A stretch of DNA of 64,000 nt from Paraplanobispora takensis (GTDB taxonomy: Bacteria > Actinomycetota > Actinomycetes > Streptosporangiales > Streptosporangiaceae). Both the position numbers and the translations under genes were made by a program. The notes beneath the pieces are model-generated. The model did no database searches and was not told where the DNA came from. It saw only the letters and a list, made by a program, of their open reading frames with translations. The stretch is from NCBI RefSeq assembly GCF_016863195.1, contig NZ_BOOK01000024.1:62001-126000 (forward strand), read 5' to 3'. Below, one piece after another: positions 15,821-25,318 of this stretch. The stretch's first letter is position 1. Each line of letters begins with the position of its first letter.

Positions 15821-17640
15821 CAGACCACCGCCCAGTGCGCGGCCACGACCTCGCGGTAGCGGGCCGAGCCCGCCACGAGCCCGGCGTGGGTGCCCTCGGC
15901 CGCCACCCGGCCGCCGTCGATCAGGACGACGCGGTCGGCGAGGGCGATCGTGGCGGCCCGGTGGCTGACCAGGATCGTGGTACGGCCGCGCATGACCTCG
16001 GCCATCGCGTCCCGGATCTCGTGCTCCTTGGCCGGGTCGACGGCGCTGGTGACGTCGTCGAGGACGAGGACGCGGGGGTCGGCGAGGATGGCGCGGGCCA
16101 GCGCGAGGCGCTGGCGCTGCCCGCCGGACAGCGAGAGCCCGCGTTCGCCGACCGGCGCCCCGTAGCCGCCGGGCAGCGCCGAGACGAACTCGTGGGCCCC
16201 GGCGAGGCGCGCCGCGCGCCGGACGTGCGCCGGGGAGGCCCCGGGGTCGGCGAAGGCGACGTTCTCCTCGATCGTGCCGCCGAACAGGAAGGCGTCCTCG
16301 AAGGCGACTCCGACCTCGCGGCGCAGCGCGGCCAGGCTCAGCTCGCGCACGTCGAGGCCGTCGAGCGTGATCCGTCCCCGCCGCACGTCGTAGAAGCGCG
16401 GGATCAGGGAGAGCAGCGTGGACTTGCCCGAGCCGGTGGCGCCGACGACGGCGACCGTCTCCCCCGGCTCGATCCGCAGGTCGACTCCGCGCAGCACGTC
16501 GGGCCCGTCGCCGTAGCCGAACCACACGTTCTCGAAGCGCACCGCGCCGGCCGGTGCCGGAGATCCGGCTCGGCCCTTCCCGCCCGCAGGGCGCCGGTCC
16601 GTGTCCGCCGGGTCGCCGGGTACGGCGTCGCGGGCGGGCAGTGATCTCGGCGCGGGCGGGTCCACGATCTCCGGCCGGGTCCGGAGCAGCCCGTCGACCA
16701 GGGTCGCGGCGACGAATCCCCGCTGGAACTGGGCGACGATCATGCCGGTCATCCTGAGCGGGCCGACGAGCATCAGGACGTAGTAGTTGAACTGGACGAG
16801 CTCCCCGACGGTGAGCGAACCGGCGGCGACGGCCCGGCCGCCCGTCCACAGCACGGCGGCCAGGCCGAGCGCGGGGAAGAACTCGATCAGCGGCAGGAAG
16901 GCGGCCCGGAGCCGGGTCATGCCCAGCGCGGCGTCCAGGATCGCGGCGGTCCGGCCGCGCAGCCGTTCCTCCTCGACCTCCTCGGCGCCGAACCCCTTGA
17001 CCGCCCGGATCCCGGTGACCGTCTCCTCGGCCACCGACGCCAGGCCCGCCAGCTCGTTCTGCAGCCGCCGTGCCAGGGGCTGCAGGCGCGCCGAGAAACG
17101 GCGCGTCCCGGCGCCGATGAGCAGCACCGACCCGAGGGCCACGACGGTGAGCGGCGCGTCGATCATGGCGAGCAGCACGGTCACGGCCAGCACCGTGACG
17201 ACGTTGGAGACGATCATCGCGATGCTGACCACCGGCTGCTGGATCTGCTGCAGGTCGGTGGCGGCCCGCGCCATCAGCTGCCCGGCGGGGGTGCGGTCGT
17301 GGAAGGCCGGGTGGAGCCGCTGCACGTGGGCGAAGATCCTGACGCGCAGGTCGGCCTCCACCCGCCAGGCGACCACCTGGCCGAAGTAGCGCCGCAGGCC
17401 CGCCGCGGCTCCCGACACCACGCCGATCGCCGCGACGGCGACGGCGCACACGACCAGCGTGCGCGTGTCGCCCGTGGCGAGGCCGTCGTCGATCCCGATC
17501 CCGACCAGGCGCGGTACGGCCACCTTCCCGGCACACCAGACCAGGCCGGCGGCGATGCCGGCCAGCAGGCCCCACCGGTGCGGCCGGAGGGCGGCCAGCA
17601 GCAGCCGACGGCCCCGGGCGTTGTCCGTCGAACCGCTCAC
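15820..17640 (-). CDS. ABC exporter half-transporter (subunit with degenerate Walker B)
   Basis: A 606-residue half-transporter with six predicted helices and a nucleotide-binding domain. Walker A is VGATGSGKST, the signature is canonical LSGGQRQRLALARA, and the Walker B is VLVLDDVTSAVD, with Asp where the catalytic Glu is expected. The H-loop His is kept (ILVSHRAATI). It is therefore the degenerate partner of the next subunit; together they should form one heterodimer with one active and one degenerate ATP site. The GTG at 17640 overlaps the molybdoenzyme stop, and its TGA shares a base with the partner's ATG, so the two are made in tandem. Confidence 0.9.
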   Translation of the reverse strand: MSGSTDNARGRRLLLAALRPHRWGLLAGIAAGLVWCAGKVAVPRLVGIGIDDGLATGDTRTLVVCAVAVAAIGVVSGAAAGLRRYFGQVVAWRVEADLRVRIFAHVQRLHPAFHDRTPAGQLMARAATDLQQIQQPVVSIAMIVSNVVTVLAVTVLLAMIDAPLTVVALGSVLLIGAGTRRFSARLQPLARRLQNELAGLASVAEETVTGIRAVKGFGAEEVEEERLRGRTAAILDAALGMTRLRAAFLPLIEFFPALGLAAVLWTGGRAVAAGSLTVGELVQFNYYVLMLVGPLRMTGMIVAQFQRGFVAATLVDGLLRTRPEIVDPPAPRSLPARDAVPGDPADTDRRPAGGKGRAGSPAPAGAVRFENVWFGYGDGPDVLRGVDLRIEPGETVAVVGATGSGKSTLLSLIPRFYDVRRGRITLDGLDVRELSLAALRREVGVAFEDAFLFGGTIEENVAFADPGASPAHVRRAARLAGAHEFVSALPGGYGAPVGERGLSLSGGQRQRLALARAILADPRVLVLDDVTSAVDPAKEHEIRDAMAEVMRGRTTILVSHRAATIALADRVVLIDGGRVAAEGTHAGLVAGSARYREVVAAHWAVV

Positions 17641-19997
17641 CGGGCCGCCTTCCGCAGGACCGGAGGTTCGAGTACGGTCACCGGCGGCGGGTCCCCGTCC
17701 AGGCGCTCCACCTGGACGAGGGCGTGCTGGCCGGTGCAGCCTTGGGAGAGCCGCGAGGAAGGCCGGTCGGCGGTCAGCGCGTTGGGGTTGCCGTGCACGC
17801 AGGTGTCGCCGAGCGGGTCGTACCAGGCCCCCGTCGGGAGGCGGACGACGCCGCGGCGCAGGTTCGTGTTCAGCACGGCTCCGGCCAGGCAGGTGCCGCG
17901 GTCGTTGAAGACCCGCACCACGTCGCCCGCCGCGATGCCCCGCTCGGCCGCGTCCAGCGGGTGGAGGTGGATCGCCTCGCGACCCGCGACCTTCGCGGCG
18001 CGGCTGACCGCTCCCACGTCGAGCTGGCTGTGCAGGCGGGTGGCGGGCTGGTCGGCGATCAGGTGGAGGGGGTAGCGGCCGACGTGCCGCCACTCGGACG
18101 GCTCGCGCCAGACCGGGTGGCCCGGGCAGTCGTCGTAGCCGAAGGAGGCGATCGTCCCGGAGTACAGCTCGATCCGCCCGCTGGGCGTGCGGAGCGGGTT
18201 CGCCTCCGGGTCCCGCCGGAACGCCGCGAACAGCGTGCCGTCGTCGTCCGCGCTCTCGTCGGGGGCGGGTCCGCCGGTCTCGGTCCCGGTCGGTGAGGCC
18301 GTTCCGGTTCGGGTCGGTGAGGCCGTTCCGGTTCGGGTCCCGGGACCCGTGCCGAGCTCCACCTCCCCGGCCGCCCAGAACTCCTCGAACGGCGGGCCGC
18401 CGCCCCAGGAGGCGTACAGGTGCTCCACCCACTGCCGCGCCGTACGGCCCTCGGTGAACTGTGCCTCCGTGCCGAGCCGGGCGGCCAGGGCGGCGAGGAT
18501 CGCGTAGTCGTCGCGGGCCTCGCCGTACGGCTCCACCGCCCGGTGCATGGCGATCACGTGGGTGTCGCGGCGGCCGGAGCCGAGGTCCTCGCGCTCCAGG
18601 GTGACGGTGGCCGGCAGCACGACGTCGGCGTGGCGGGCGGTCGCCGTCCAGTACGGCTCGTGCACGACGATCGTGTCCGGGCGGGCGAAGGCCCGGCGGA
18701 GCCGGTTGAGGTCCTGGTGGTGGTGGAAGGGGTTGCCGCCGGCCCAGTGGACCAGCCGGATGTCGGGGTAGGTGTGGACGGCGCCGTCGTAGTCGAAGCG
18801 CTCGCCGGGGTGCAGGAGCATGTCGGCGATCCGCGCGACGGGGATGAACGCCTCCACCGGGTTGCGGCCCTGCGGCAGGTAGGGCAGACGCACGGCGGGG
18901 CCCGCAGGACCGGGGTCGCCCACGTCGCCCATCGAGCCGTACCCGTGACCGAAACCGCCGCCGGGCAGGCCGATCTGGCCGAGCAGCGCCGCCAGGGCGA
19001 GCCCGGCCCAGACGGGCTGCTCGCCGTACTCGGTGCGCTGCAGCGACCAGGTGACGGTGAGGAGGGTGCGCGAGCGGGCCATCCGCCGGGCCAGGTCGCG
19101 GATGTCGGCGGCCGGGACGCCGCAGATCGGCGCGGCCCACTCGGCGTCCCGGCCCTCCAGCGACCGCGCGAACTCGGGGAAGCCCGTCGTGCAGCGGTCG
19201 AGGAACGCCCGGTCGTGCAGGTCCTCGGAGACCAGCGTGTGGGCCAGGGCCAGCATGAGGGCGGTGTCCGTGCCGGGCCGGAGGGGATACCAGCGGGCGC
19301 CGGCGGGCGCCTCGTCCCGGATCGGGCTGACGAGCGCGATGTCGGCGGTGAGCGCCCGCAGGTGGCCGGTGGTGATGTGCCTGGTCACCCCGCCGGGGGT
19401 GACGTGCACGTTCTTGCCCGGCAGGCCGCCGAAGGCGACGATCAACTCGGTGTGGGCGGCGATCGTCGGCCAGGTCGATGCCCGGCGCAGCACCTGTTCG
19501 GCGTCACCGACCAGGTGCGGCAGCAGGACCAGCGAGGTCCCCAGGCTGTAGGAGTTGCGAGAGGTGGTGCAGCCGCCGACGGTGTTGAGGAAGCGGCGGA
19601 GCTGACCGGGGGCGTGGTGGAAACGGCCCGCGCTGGCCCAGCCGTACGAACCGCCGAAGATCGCCTGATTGCCGTGAACCCGCCGGACCCGGTCGAGTTC
19701 GGCCGCGACCAGATCCAGCGCCTCGTCCCAGCCGACCTCGACGAACTCCTCGTCCGCCCGCCGCTCGCGCGGTCCCGGGCCGCGCTCCAGCCAGCTCCGC
19801 CGTACGGCGGGGCGGGCCACCCGGGTGGGGTGGCGCAGCGCACTCGCGACGTTGCCGAGCAGGGGCGAGGGATCGGGGTCGGCGGGGTGGGGCACGATTT
19901 CCAGACCGCCGTCCGGGCCGGTGACGGCACGGTAGGCGCCCCAGTGAGAGGTCGTGGAGGCGCCCCTCACGGGCGCCTCAGGGGTGGAAGAGGTCAT
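17637..19997 (-). CDS. molybdopterin oxidoreductase, BisC/DMSO-reductase family (cytoplasmic)
   Basis: A 786-residue bis-MGD molybdoenzyme. It lacks a twin-arginine signal and starts with the TSHWGAYRAV pattern of biotin-sulfoxide reductase, so it should be cytoplasmic. The FGGSYGWASAGRFHHAPGQL segment near 115-135 belongs to the serine-ligated DMSO/TMAO/biotin-sulfoxide reductase class, and there is no N-terminal iron-sulfur cysteine set. It reduces S- or N-oxides. A short in-frame repeat (TRTGTASP twice, 18291-18338) lies in a linker near residue 560. Overlapping starts on both sides tie it to the LLM monooxygenase and the ABC exporter. In the sulfur island it could reduce methionine, biotin or other sulfoxides back to sulfides. 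Confidence 0.9.
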   Translation of the reverse strand: MTSSTPEAPVRGASTTSHWGAYRAVTGPDGGLEIVPHPADPDPSPLLGNVASALRHPTRVARPAVRRSWLERGPGPRERRADEEFVEVGWDEALDLVAAELDRVRRVHGNQAIFGGSYGWASAGRFHHAPGQLRRFLNTVGGCTTSRNSYSLGTSLVLLPHLVGDAEQVLRRASTWPTIAAHTELIVAFGGLPGKNVHVTPGGVTRHITTGHLRALTADIALVSPIRDEAPAGARWYPLRPGTDTALMLALAHTLVSEDLHDRAFLDRCTTGFPEFARSLEGRDAEWAAPICGVPAADIRDLARRMARSRTLLTVTWSLQRTEYGEQPVWAGLALAALLGQIGLPGGGFGHGYGSMGDVGDPGPAGPAVRLPYLPQGRNPVEAFIPVARIADMLLHPGERFDYDGAVHTYPDIRLVHWAGGNPFHHHQDLNRLRRAFARPDTIVVHEPYWTATARHADVVLPATVTLEREDLGSGRRDTHVIAMHRAVEPYGEARDDYAILAALAARLGTEAQFTEGRTARQWVEHLYASWGGGPPFEEFWAAGEVELGTGPGTRTGTASPTRTGTASPTGTETGGPAPDESADDDGTLFAAFRRDPEANPLRTPSGRIELYSGTIASFGYDDCPGHPVWREPSEWRHVGRYPLHLIADQPATRLHSQLDVGAVSRAAKVAGREAIHLHPLDAAERGIAAGDVVRVFNDRGTCLAGAVLNTNLRRGVVRLPTGAWYDPLGDTCVHGNPNALTADRPSSRLSQGCTGQHALVQVERLDGDPPPVTVLEPPVLRKAAR
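18291..18338. repeat. two copies of a 24-base tandem repeat in the molybdoenzyme gene
   Basis: Two adjacent perfect 24-base units encode TRTGTASP twice in an insert that is unlikely to be conserved in the family. Confidence 0.85.
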
Positions 19998-21085
19998 GCG
20001 CCGACGGCCGCGGGTTCGCGCCGGGCCGCTCCCTCCCGAAGCAGCGGGACCAGTCCCCCGCCCCATTGCACGACGTCGTCCACCGGGTCGAAGCCCCGGA
20101 TCAGGAAGGTCGTGACGCCCAGGTCGTGGTACTTCAGCAGCGCCTCGGCGACCTGCTCGTCGGTGCCCACCAGCGCGGTGGAGTTGCCCCCGGGGCCGGT
20201 CAGGTTGGTCACGCCGTACCAGAGCCGCTCGTCGTGCACCTCCTTCTCGGCGCCCTGCTCCTGGAGCCGGGCCGAGCCGACGGCGCTGGACTCGCGGGCG
20301 CCCCTGCTCCAGCGCAGCGCGCCGCCGCCGACCCGCTCGGCGGTCGCCGCCTTGATCCGCTCGGCCCGCTCCCACGCCCCGGCCTCGGTCGCCGCGACGA
20401 TCGGCCGGGTGGAGAGGCTGAAGGTGATCTCCCGTCCGTGCCTGGCCGCCTCCTTCCTGACCCGCGCGATGCGCTCGGCGGTCTGGGCGAGCGGCTCGCC
20501 CCAGAGCATGTAGACGTCCGCGTGCCGCGCGCCGGTCTCGACGGCGGCCGGGGACGCGCCGCCGAAGTAGAGGGGGACGTCCGCCCGGACGGAGCTGTAG
20601 GCGCCCTCGAACCGGTAGAACTCGCCCGCGTGGTCGAACGGCTCCGGCGAGGTGAGGGTGCGCCGCAGCACTTGCATGAACTCGCCGGTGCGCCGGTAGC
20701 GGGCGTCGTGGCCGAGGAAGTCGCCGTCGCGCCGCTGGTCGGCCTCGTCGCCGCCGGTGATGTGGTGGATGGCGACCCGGCCGCCGCCGGTCAGCTGGTC
20801 CAGGGTGGCGAGCTTGCGGGCCACCACGGTGGGGGCGACGAACCCGGGCCGGTGCGCGATCAGCACGCGCAGCCGCTCGGTGGCGTGCAGCACCGAGGCC
20901 GCGACGGCGAACCCGTCGGGCGAGGAGGAGCCGTAGCCGATCAGCACCCGGTCGAAGCCGGCCTCCTCGTGGGCGCGGGCGAAGCGGGTCAGGTAGGGCG
21001 GGTCGATGGGCGGGCCGTCGACGAAGGATCCGTGGGTCTCGGAGAAGTCCTTCGTGCCGACCATGCCGAGGATCTCGATGGGCAT
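19994..21085 (-). CDS. LLM-class flavin monooxygenase, SsuD/MsuD-like (second of three)
   Basis: A 363-residue luciferase-fold monooxygenase beginning MPIEILGMVGTKDFSETHGS. Key segments are HRPGFVAPTVVARKLATLD, the phosphate/substrate loop IHHITGGDEADQRRDGD near 107-123, and GPGGNSTALVGTDEQVAEAL. It is about 60% alike by eye to the next LLM gene, and both differ clearly from the SsuD-like protein at 9589. FMNH2 would come from the nearby flavin reductase. This subgroup occurs in clusters for sulfonates, sulfones and S-substituted cysteine-type compounds; the exact substrate is open. The stop overlaps the molybdoenzyme ATG (ATGA). Confidence 0.88.
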   Translation of the reverse strand: MPIEILGMVGTKDFSETHGSFVDGPPIDPPYLTRFARAHEEAGFDRVLIGYGSSSPDGFAVAASVLHATERLRVLIAHRPGFVAPTVVARKLATLDQLTGGGRVAIHHITGGDEADQRRDGDFLGHDARYRRTGEFMQVLRRTLTSPEPFDHAGEFYRFEGAYSSVRADVPLYFGGASPAAVETGARHADVYMLWGEPLAQTAERIARVRKEAARHGREITFSLSTRPIVAATEAGAWERAERIKAATAERVGGGALRWSRGARESSAVGSARLQEQGAEKEVHDERLWYGVTNLTGPGGNSTALVGTDEQVAEALLKYHDLGVTTFLIRGFDPVDDVVQWGGGLVPLLREGAARREPAAVGA

Positions 21086-21172
21086 GCGCTTTCCTTCCGG
21101 GGTACTCAGCCGTGCTGCTCGGCGGGCGTGGTGCTCAGCGGGTCTGGACGGGGGCGGTGGTCGCTGCCGGGC

Positions 21173-22261
21173 TCACGCCGGGGTCCCCGCGGAGACCTCG
21201 GCGGAGGTCTCCGCGGGGACCTGCTCGCGGACGAGCCGGACGAGGTTGCCGTAGTCGACGGCGTCGGCCAGCGGCTCGTAGCCGCGGATCAGCAGGGTGT
21301 CGACGCCGAGCGCGACGTAGTCGAGCAGCGACTCGGCGACCTGCTCGTAGCTGCCGACCAGTGCGGTGGAGTTGCCGCCCGCGCCGGTGGCCTTGGCCAG
21401 CGCGGTCCACAGCCGCTTGTCGTGCACCTCGCCCTTGTCGGCGAAGTCGAGCAGCCGGCGGGAGCCCTCCTGGGCGCGCCCGTCGATGGGGACCTCGCGG
21501 CGCAGCCCGGCGAGGTGCTCCTCGGTGGCCTCCAGGATCTCGCGGGCCCGCTTCCAGGCGGCCTCCTCGGTGTCGGCGGGGATCGGCCGCAGGCTCACGC
21601 TGAACTTCGGGCTCCTGCCGTACGGCTTGGCCGCCTCGCGCACCTGCGTGATGCGCTCGGCGATCCCGGCGAGCGGCTCGCCCCAGAAGGCGTAGACGTC
21701 GGCGTGCTTGGCGCCGACCCGGACGGCGTCGTCGGAGGCGCCGCCGAAGTAGATCGGGACGCGCCCGTCGGGGCGGACGCCGGAGGAGGCTCCGGCGACC
21801 CGGTAGAACTCGCCCTCGTAGTCGAACGGGGCCTCCTCGGCCCACTCCCTGCGCAGCACGTCGAGGAACTCGTCGGTGCGCCGGTAGCGGGTGGACTTGT
21901 CGCTGAAGTCGCCGTCGCGCGCCTGGTCGGCGTCGTCGCCGCCGGTGATGACGTGCAGCGCGACCCGGCCGGGGTGGAAGGCGTCGAGCGTGGCGAACTT
22001 CCGTGCCGCGACGGTCGGGGCGACGAACCCGGGCCGGTGGGCCAGGAGCACGCCGAGCCGCTCGGTGGCGGCCAATACCTGGTCGGCGATGATGAACCCG
22101 TCGGGCGCGCTGGACCAGTGGGCGATGAGCACGCGGTCGAAGCCGGACTCCTCGTGGGCACGGGCCAGGCGGCGGACGTAGTCCGGCTGGATCACCGGCC
22201 CGTGCGCGGTGATGCTCTCGCTGCTCTCCCGGGTGTTCACAAGACCGATGAACTCGACCAT
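21173..22261 (-). CDS. LLM-class flavin monooxygenase, SsuD-like (third of three)
   Basis: A 362-residue paralogue of the neighbouring LLM protein: it starts MVEFIGLVNTRESSESITAH, keeps LHVITGGDDADQARDGDFSD near 108-127, and ends with the GNSTALVGSYEQVAESLLDY pattern. The pair probably arose by tandem duplication and may act on related substrates or as a heteromer. It sits 45 bases after the oligopeptide-type importer ATPase, linking import of an organosulfur compound with its oxidation. An 87-base gap to the second LLM gene contains a GC-rich stretch (GGAGACCTCGGCGGAGGTCTCC) that falls partly inside the coding end. Confidence 0.88.
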   Translation of the reverse strand: MVEFIGLVNTRESSESITAHGPVIQPDYVRRLARAHEESGFDRVLIAHWSSAPDGFIIADQVLAATERLGVLLAHRPGFVAPTVAARKFATLDAFHPGRVALHVITGGDDADQARDGDFSDKSTRYRRTDEFLDVLRREWAEEAPFDYEGEFYRVAGASSGVRPDGRVPIYFGGASDDAVRVGAKHADVYAFWGEPLAGIAERITQVREAAKPYGRSPKFSVSLRPIPADTEEAAWKRAREILEATEEHLAGLRREVPIDGRAQEGSRRLLDFADKGEVHDKRLWTALAKATGAGGNSTALVGSYEQVAESLLDYVALGVDTLLIRGYEPLADAVDYGNLVRLVREQVPAETSAEVSAGTPA

Positions 22262-22306
22262 CGCCGGGCTCCTCTCATTTCGGTGGGACTTACTGGGCGG
22301 GGGGCG

Positions 22307-23344
22307 TCATTCGGCGGGGACGGGGACGCGGGCCGCCTCGGACCAGGTGCCGGTGTGGTGGCAGGCGACCGTGCGCTCGCCCCGGGTGACGGGCGGGGGC
22401 ACGGCGGCGCAGGCGCCGGTGGCGAACGGGCAGCGGTGGGCGAACACGCATCCGCCCGTCCCGCCGGTGGACGGCGCCCGCAGGCGGGCGAGGTCGTGGC
22501 GGGGGGTGCCGCGCACGCGGGGGGCGGAGGCGACCAGCAGCGCGGTGTAGGGGTGGCGGGGGTCGTCGAAGACCTCGGAGATCGGGCCCTCCTCGACGAT
22601 CCGGCCCCGGTACAGGACGGCGACCCGGTCGGCGATCCCGGCCAGCGAGCCGAGGTCGTGGGAGATGACGACGACGCCGGTGCCGAGCCGCTCGCGCAGC
22701 TCGTCCAGCAGGCGCAGGATGTGGTTGCGGTTGGAGGCGTCCAGCGCGCTGACCGGCTCGTCGCAGATCAACAGGGCGGGTTCGGAGACGATCGCGCGGG
22801 CGATCGAGACGCGTTGGCGCTGCCCGCCGGAGAGCTGCGCGGGCCTCCTGGCCGCCAGGGCCGGGTCGAGGCCGACGAGCTCCAGCGCGTGCCGTACCCG
22901 CCGGGCCCGTTCGGCGGCCGGGACGCCGGCGATCGCGAGCCCCTCCCCCACGATCGCGCCCACGGTGTGGTCGGGGTCCAGGGAGCGCAGCGGGTCCTGG
23001 AAGACGAAGCGGACCTTCCCGGTACGGCGGTGCGCGCGCAGCGCCGCCCCCCGCAGCCCGGACACGGCGACCCCGTCCACCTCGACCGATCCGGCGGCCG
23101 GGGTGAGCAGGCCCATGACGGTCCTGGCCAGGGTCGTCTTGCCGGACCCGGTCTCCCCGACGATCCCGACGATCTCCCCGGCGCGGACGGTGAGGTCGAC
23201 CTCCTCCAGGACGGGCACCGCGGGGCTGCCGAGGCGGACCCCGAGCCCCCGCACCCGCAGCAGCGGCGCGTCCCCGCCGTTCAGGTCCGGGCCCACCCCG
23301 CCGTTCGGGTCCCGGCCCGTCCCGCCCTTCACGCCGGTGCTCAT
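22307..23344 (-). CDS. ABC importer ATP-binding protein, OppF/DppF type
   Basis: About 345 residues. Walker A is GETGSGKTT near 64, the signature is LSGGQRQRVSIARA, Walker B is LLICDEPVSALD, and there is the oligo/dipeptide C-terminal extension with the Cys-rich element CVFAHRCPFATGAC that in this family can bind an iron-sulfur cluster. It pairs with the OppD-like ATPase encoded immediately upstream (ATGA overlap). A 30-residue N-terminal arm is Gly-rich. The system imports peptides or peptide-like sulfur compounds, judging by its neighbours. Confidence 0.93.
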   Translation of the reverse strand: MSTGVKGGTGRDPNGGVGPDLNGGDAPLLRVRGLGVRLGSPAVPVLEEVDLTVRAGEIVGIVGETGSGKTTLARTVMGLLTPAAGSVEVDGVAVSGLRGAALRAHRRTGKVRFVFQDPLRSLDPDHTVGAIVGEGLAIAGVPAAERARRVRHALELVGLDPALAARRPAQLSGGQRQRVSIARAIVSEPALLICDEPVSALDASNRNHILRLLDELRERLGTGVVVISHDLGSLAGIADRVAVLYRGRIVEEGPISEVFDDPRHPYTALLVASAPRVRGTPRHDLARLRAPSTGGTGGCVFAHRCPFATGACAAVPPPVTRGERTVACHHTGTWSEAARVPVPAE

Positions 23345-24336
23345 AGCGCGGCTCCCGCCACCGCCAGGGCGGGCTCCTCGGCGCGCACGCAGCGGACCTC
23401 GCGGCCCGGGGCGGTCGCGGTCAGCGGCACCCGCGCGGAGTGGCAGCGGCCGACGGCGACGGCGCAGCGGTCGGCGAAGCGGCAGCCGGCGATCTCCGCC
23501 CCGGCCGCCGGGGGCTGGCCGGGGATGACCTCCAGGGAGCGGCGGGTCCAGTCGCCCTCGGAGGCGACCCGCAGCAGCGCCTCGGTGTAGGGGTGGGCCG
23601 GGTGGGCGAGGACCTGCCCGGTGGGCCCGGACTCGACGATCTCGCCGCCGTAGAACACCACGATCCGGTCGCACAGGCGGGAGATGACGGCCAGGTCGTG
23701 GGAGACGAACAGGATGGACAGGCCGCGCTCGGCGCGCAGCCGGGCCAGCAGCTCCAGGACCTCGGCCTGGACCGTCACGTCGAGCGCCGTGGTCGCCTCG
23801 TCGGCGATGAGCAGCTCGGGATCGCAGGAGACGGCGATGGCGATCAGGACCCGCTGGAGCATGCCGCCGGACAGCTCGTGGGGGTACTGCCCGTAGACCC
23901 GGCCGGGGTCGCGCAGGCCCATCGCGGCCAGCAGCTCGACGGAGCGGTCGCGGGCCTCGCGCCGGGCGAGGCCGAGTTTGACCCGCAGGACCTCGGCGAG
24001 CTGGCCGCCGACCGGCAGCGACGGGTTGAGGTAGGAGGCCGGGTCCTGGAAGACCGCGCCGATCCGGCGTCCCCGGACGCCGAGCAGGCCGCGCCGGTCC
24101 AGCCCGACCAGGTCGAGGCCGTCGAACTCGGCGCTCCCGCCGCTGACGGCGCAGCCGGGCGCCAGGACGCCGAGGACGGCGCGGCAGGTGAGCGTCTTGC
24201 CGCTGCCGGACTCGCCGACCAGTCCGACGGACTCGCCGCGCGCCACGTCGAAGGAGACGCCGCGTACGGCCTCGGCCCGGCCGCCGGAGACGGTGACCCG
24301 CAGGTCGCGCACGCTCAGCAGGGGTTCAGCGGACAT
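23341..24336 (-). CDS. ABC importer ATP-binding protein, OppD/DppD type
   Basis: A 331-residue ATPase with Walker [11 protein letters not shown] near 39, signature [14 protein letters not shown], Walker [13 protein letters not shown] and the C-terminal cysteine element [14 protein letters not shown] typical of OppD/DppD. It overlaps the permease gene upstream by 11 bases and the OppF-like gene by four. It energises import together with OppF, the two permeases and the lipoprotein encoded from 27836 leftward. Confidence 0.93.
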   Translation of the reverse strand: MSAEPLLSVRDLRVTVSGGRAEAVRGVSFDVARGESVGLVGESGSGKTLTCRAVLGVLAPGCAVSGGSAEFDGLDLVGLDRRGLLGVRGRRIGAVFQDPASYLNPSLPVGGQLAEVLRVKLGLARREARDRSVELLAAMGLRDPGRVYGQYPHELSGGMLQRVLIAIAVSCDPELLIADEATTALDVTVQAEVLELLARLRAERGLSILFVSHDLAVISRLCDRIVVFYGGEIVESGPTGQVLAHPAHPYTEALLRVASEGDWTRRSLEVIPGQPPAAGAEIAGCRFADRCAVAVGRCHSARVPLTATAPGREVRCVRAEEPALAVAGAAL

Positions 24337-25318
24337 GGATCTCCTCGCTCTCGACGTGGGAGCCGGTGATGTCGCGGACGGCGTCGGCGAGCGCGTTCAG
24401 CGCCCCGACGGTGATCATGATCACCAGGGCGGGTGCGAACGGTGCCAGCGGGCGCTGGTGCAGATAGCCCAGGTCGCCGGCGAGCATGCCGCCCCAGGTG
24501 GGGGCGGGCGGCTGCACGCCGATGCCCAGGAAGGACAGGGAGGAGACCACCAGCAGCGCGCCCGCGCACGCCCCGGCCGTGGTCACCGCGACGGTGGGCA
24601 GGATCTTGCCGAACACGTGGGTGCGCATGATCCGGACGCGGGAGGCGCCCAGCAGCTCGGCCGCCTCCACGTACTGCGCGCGGGTGAAGCCGAGCGCGAC
24701 CGAGCGGGTCACCCGGAAGAACGGGGGCGCCAGCAGCAGGCCGATCGCGGCCATCGCCTGGTGCAGGCCGTTGCCGAGGACGCCGGCCACGGCGATGGCG
24801 AAGATGATGAAGGGGAGGGTGAGCAGCGCGTCCGTCACCCGCGTCGCCGTCCACTCGAAGCCCCTGCCGAGGAAGACCGAGGCCAGGCCGGGCACCGCGC
24901 CGAGGACCAGGCCGATCCCGACGGCCTCCAGCGCGCTGACCACCGACAGGCCGGTCCCGGCGAGCAGCCGACTGAGCACGTCGCGGCCCAGGTAGTCGGT
25001 GCCCAGGAGGTGTTCGGCGGAGGGCCCCCGGAGGCGGGCGCCGGGGTTCTGCGCGATCGGGTCGTACGGGGCCAGCAGGTCGCCGAAGACCGCGACCAGC
25101 GCGACGACGGCCAGGACGGCGAGTGAGATCTTGACCGACGGCAGCCGCCAGGCGCGGGCGAAGGCACCCGGCGGGCCGCTCGGCGGGACCTTCCCCGAGG
25201 TCTTCGGCGTCTTCGACCGGACTTTCCCCGGGATCTCCGACGCTGCTCCCCCCCGAGCCTTCGGGGCTTTCACCGGAGTCTCCGGGGCGCTCGACGGGGC
25301 TTCGGGCGAGGCTTTCAC
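24326..25318 (-). CDS. ABC importer permease, DppC/OppC type
   Basis: About 330 residues. The N-terminal 50 residues are a Pro/Lys/Ser-rich cytoplasmic arm (TPVKAPKARGG). The OppC domain starts with LAPYDPIAQNPGARL and HLLGTDYLGRDVLSRLL, followed by about six membrane helices and the EAA loop YVEAAELLGASRVRIMRTHV that contacts the ATPase. The GTG start overlaps the DppB stop. An ATG further inside would drop the arm. Confidence 0.92.
   Translation of the reverse strand: MKASPEAPSSAPETPVKAPKARGGAASEIPGKVRSKTPKTSGKVPPSGPPGAFARAWRLPSVKISLAVLAVVALVAVFGDLLAPYDPIAQNPGARLRGPSAEHLLGTDYLGRDVLSRLLAGTGLSVVSALEAVGIGLVLGAVPGLASVFLGRGFEWTATRVTDALLTLPFIIFAIAVAGVLGNGLHQAMAAIGLLLAPPFFRVTRSVALGFTRAQYVEAAELLGASRVRIMRTHVFGKILPTVAVTTAGACAGALLVVSSLSFLGIGVQPPAPTWGGMLAGDLGYLHQRPLAPFAPALVIMITVGALNALADAVRDITGSHVESEEIHVR

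Noticed and set aside
20066-23590. 1174-codon plus-strand ORF
   Set aside because: It lies opposite the LLM and importer genes and consists of Gly/Arg/Val/Asp-rich shadow sequence with no domain; long antisense frames are expected at this GC content.
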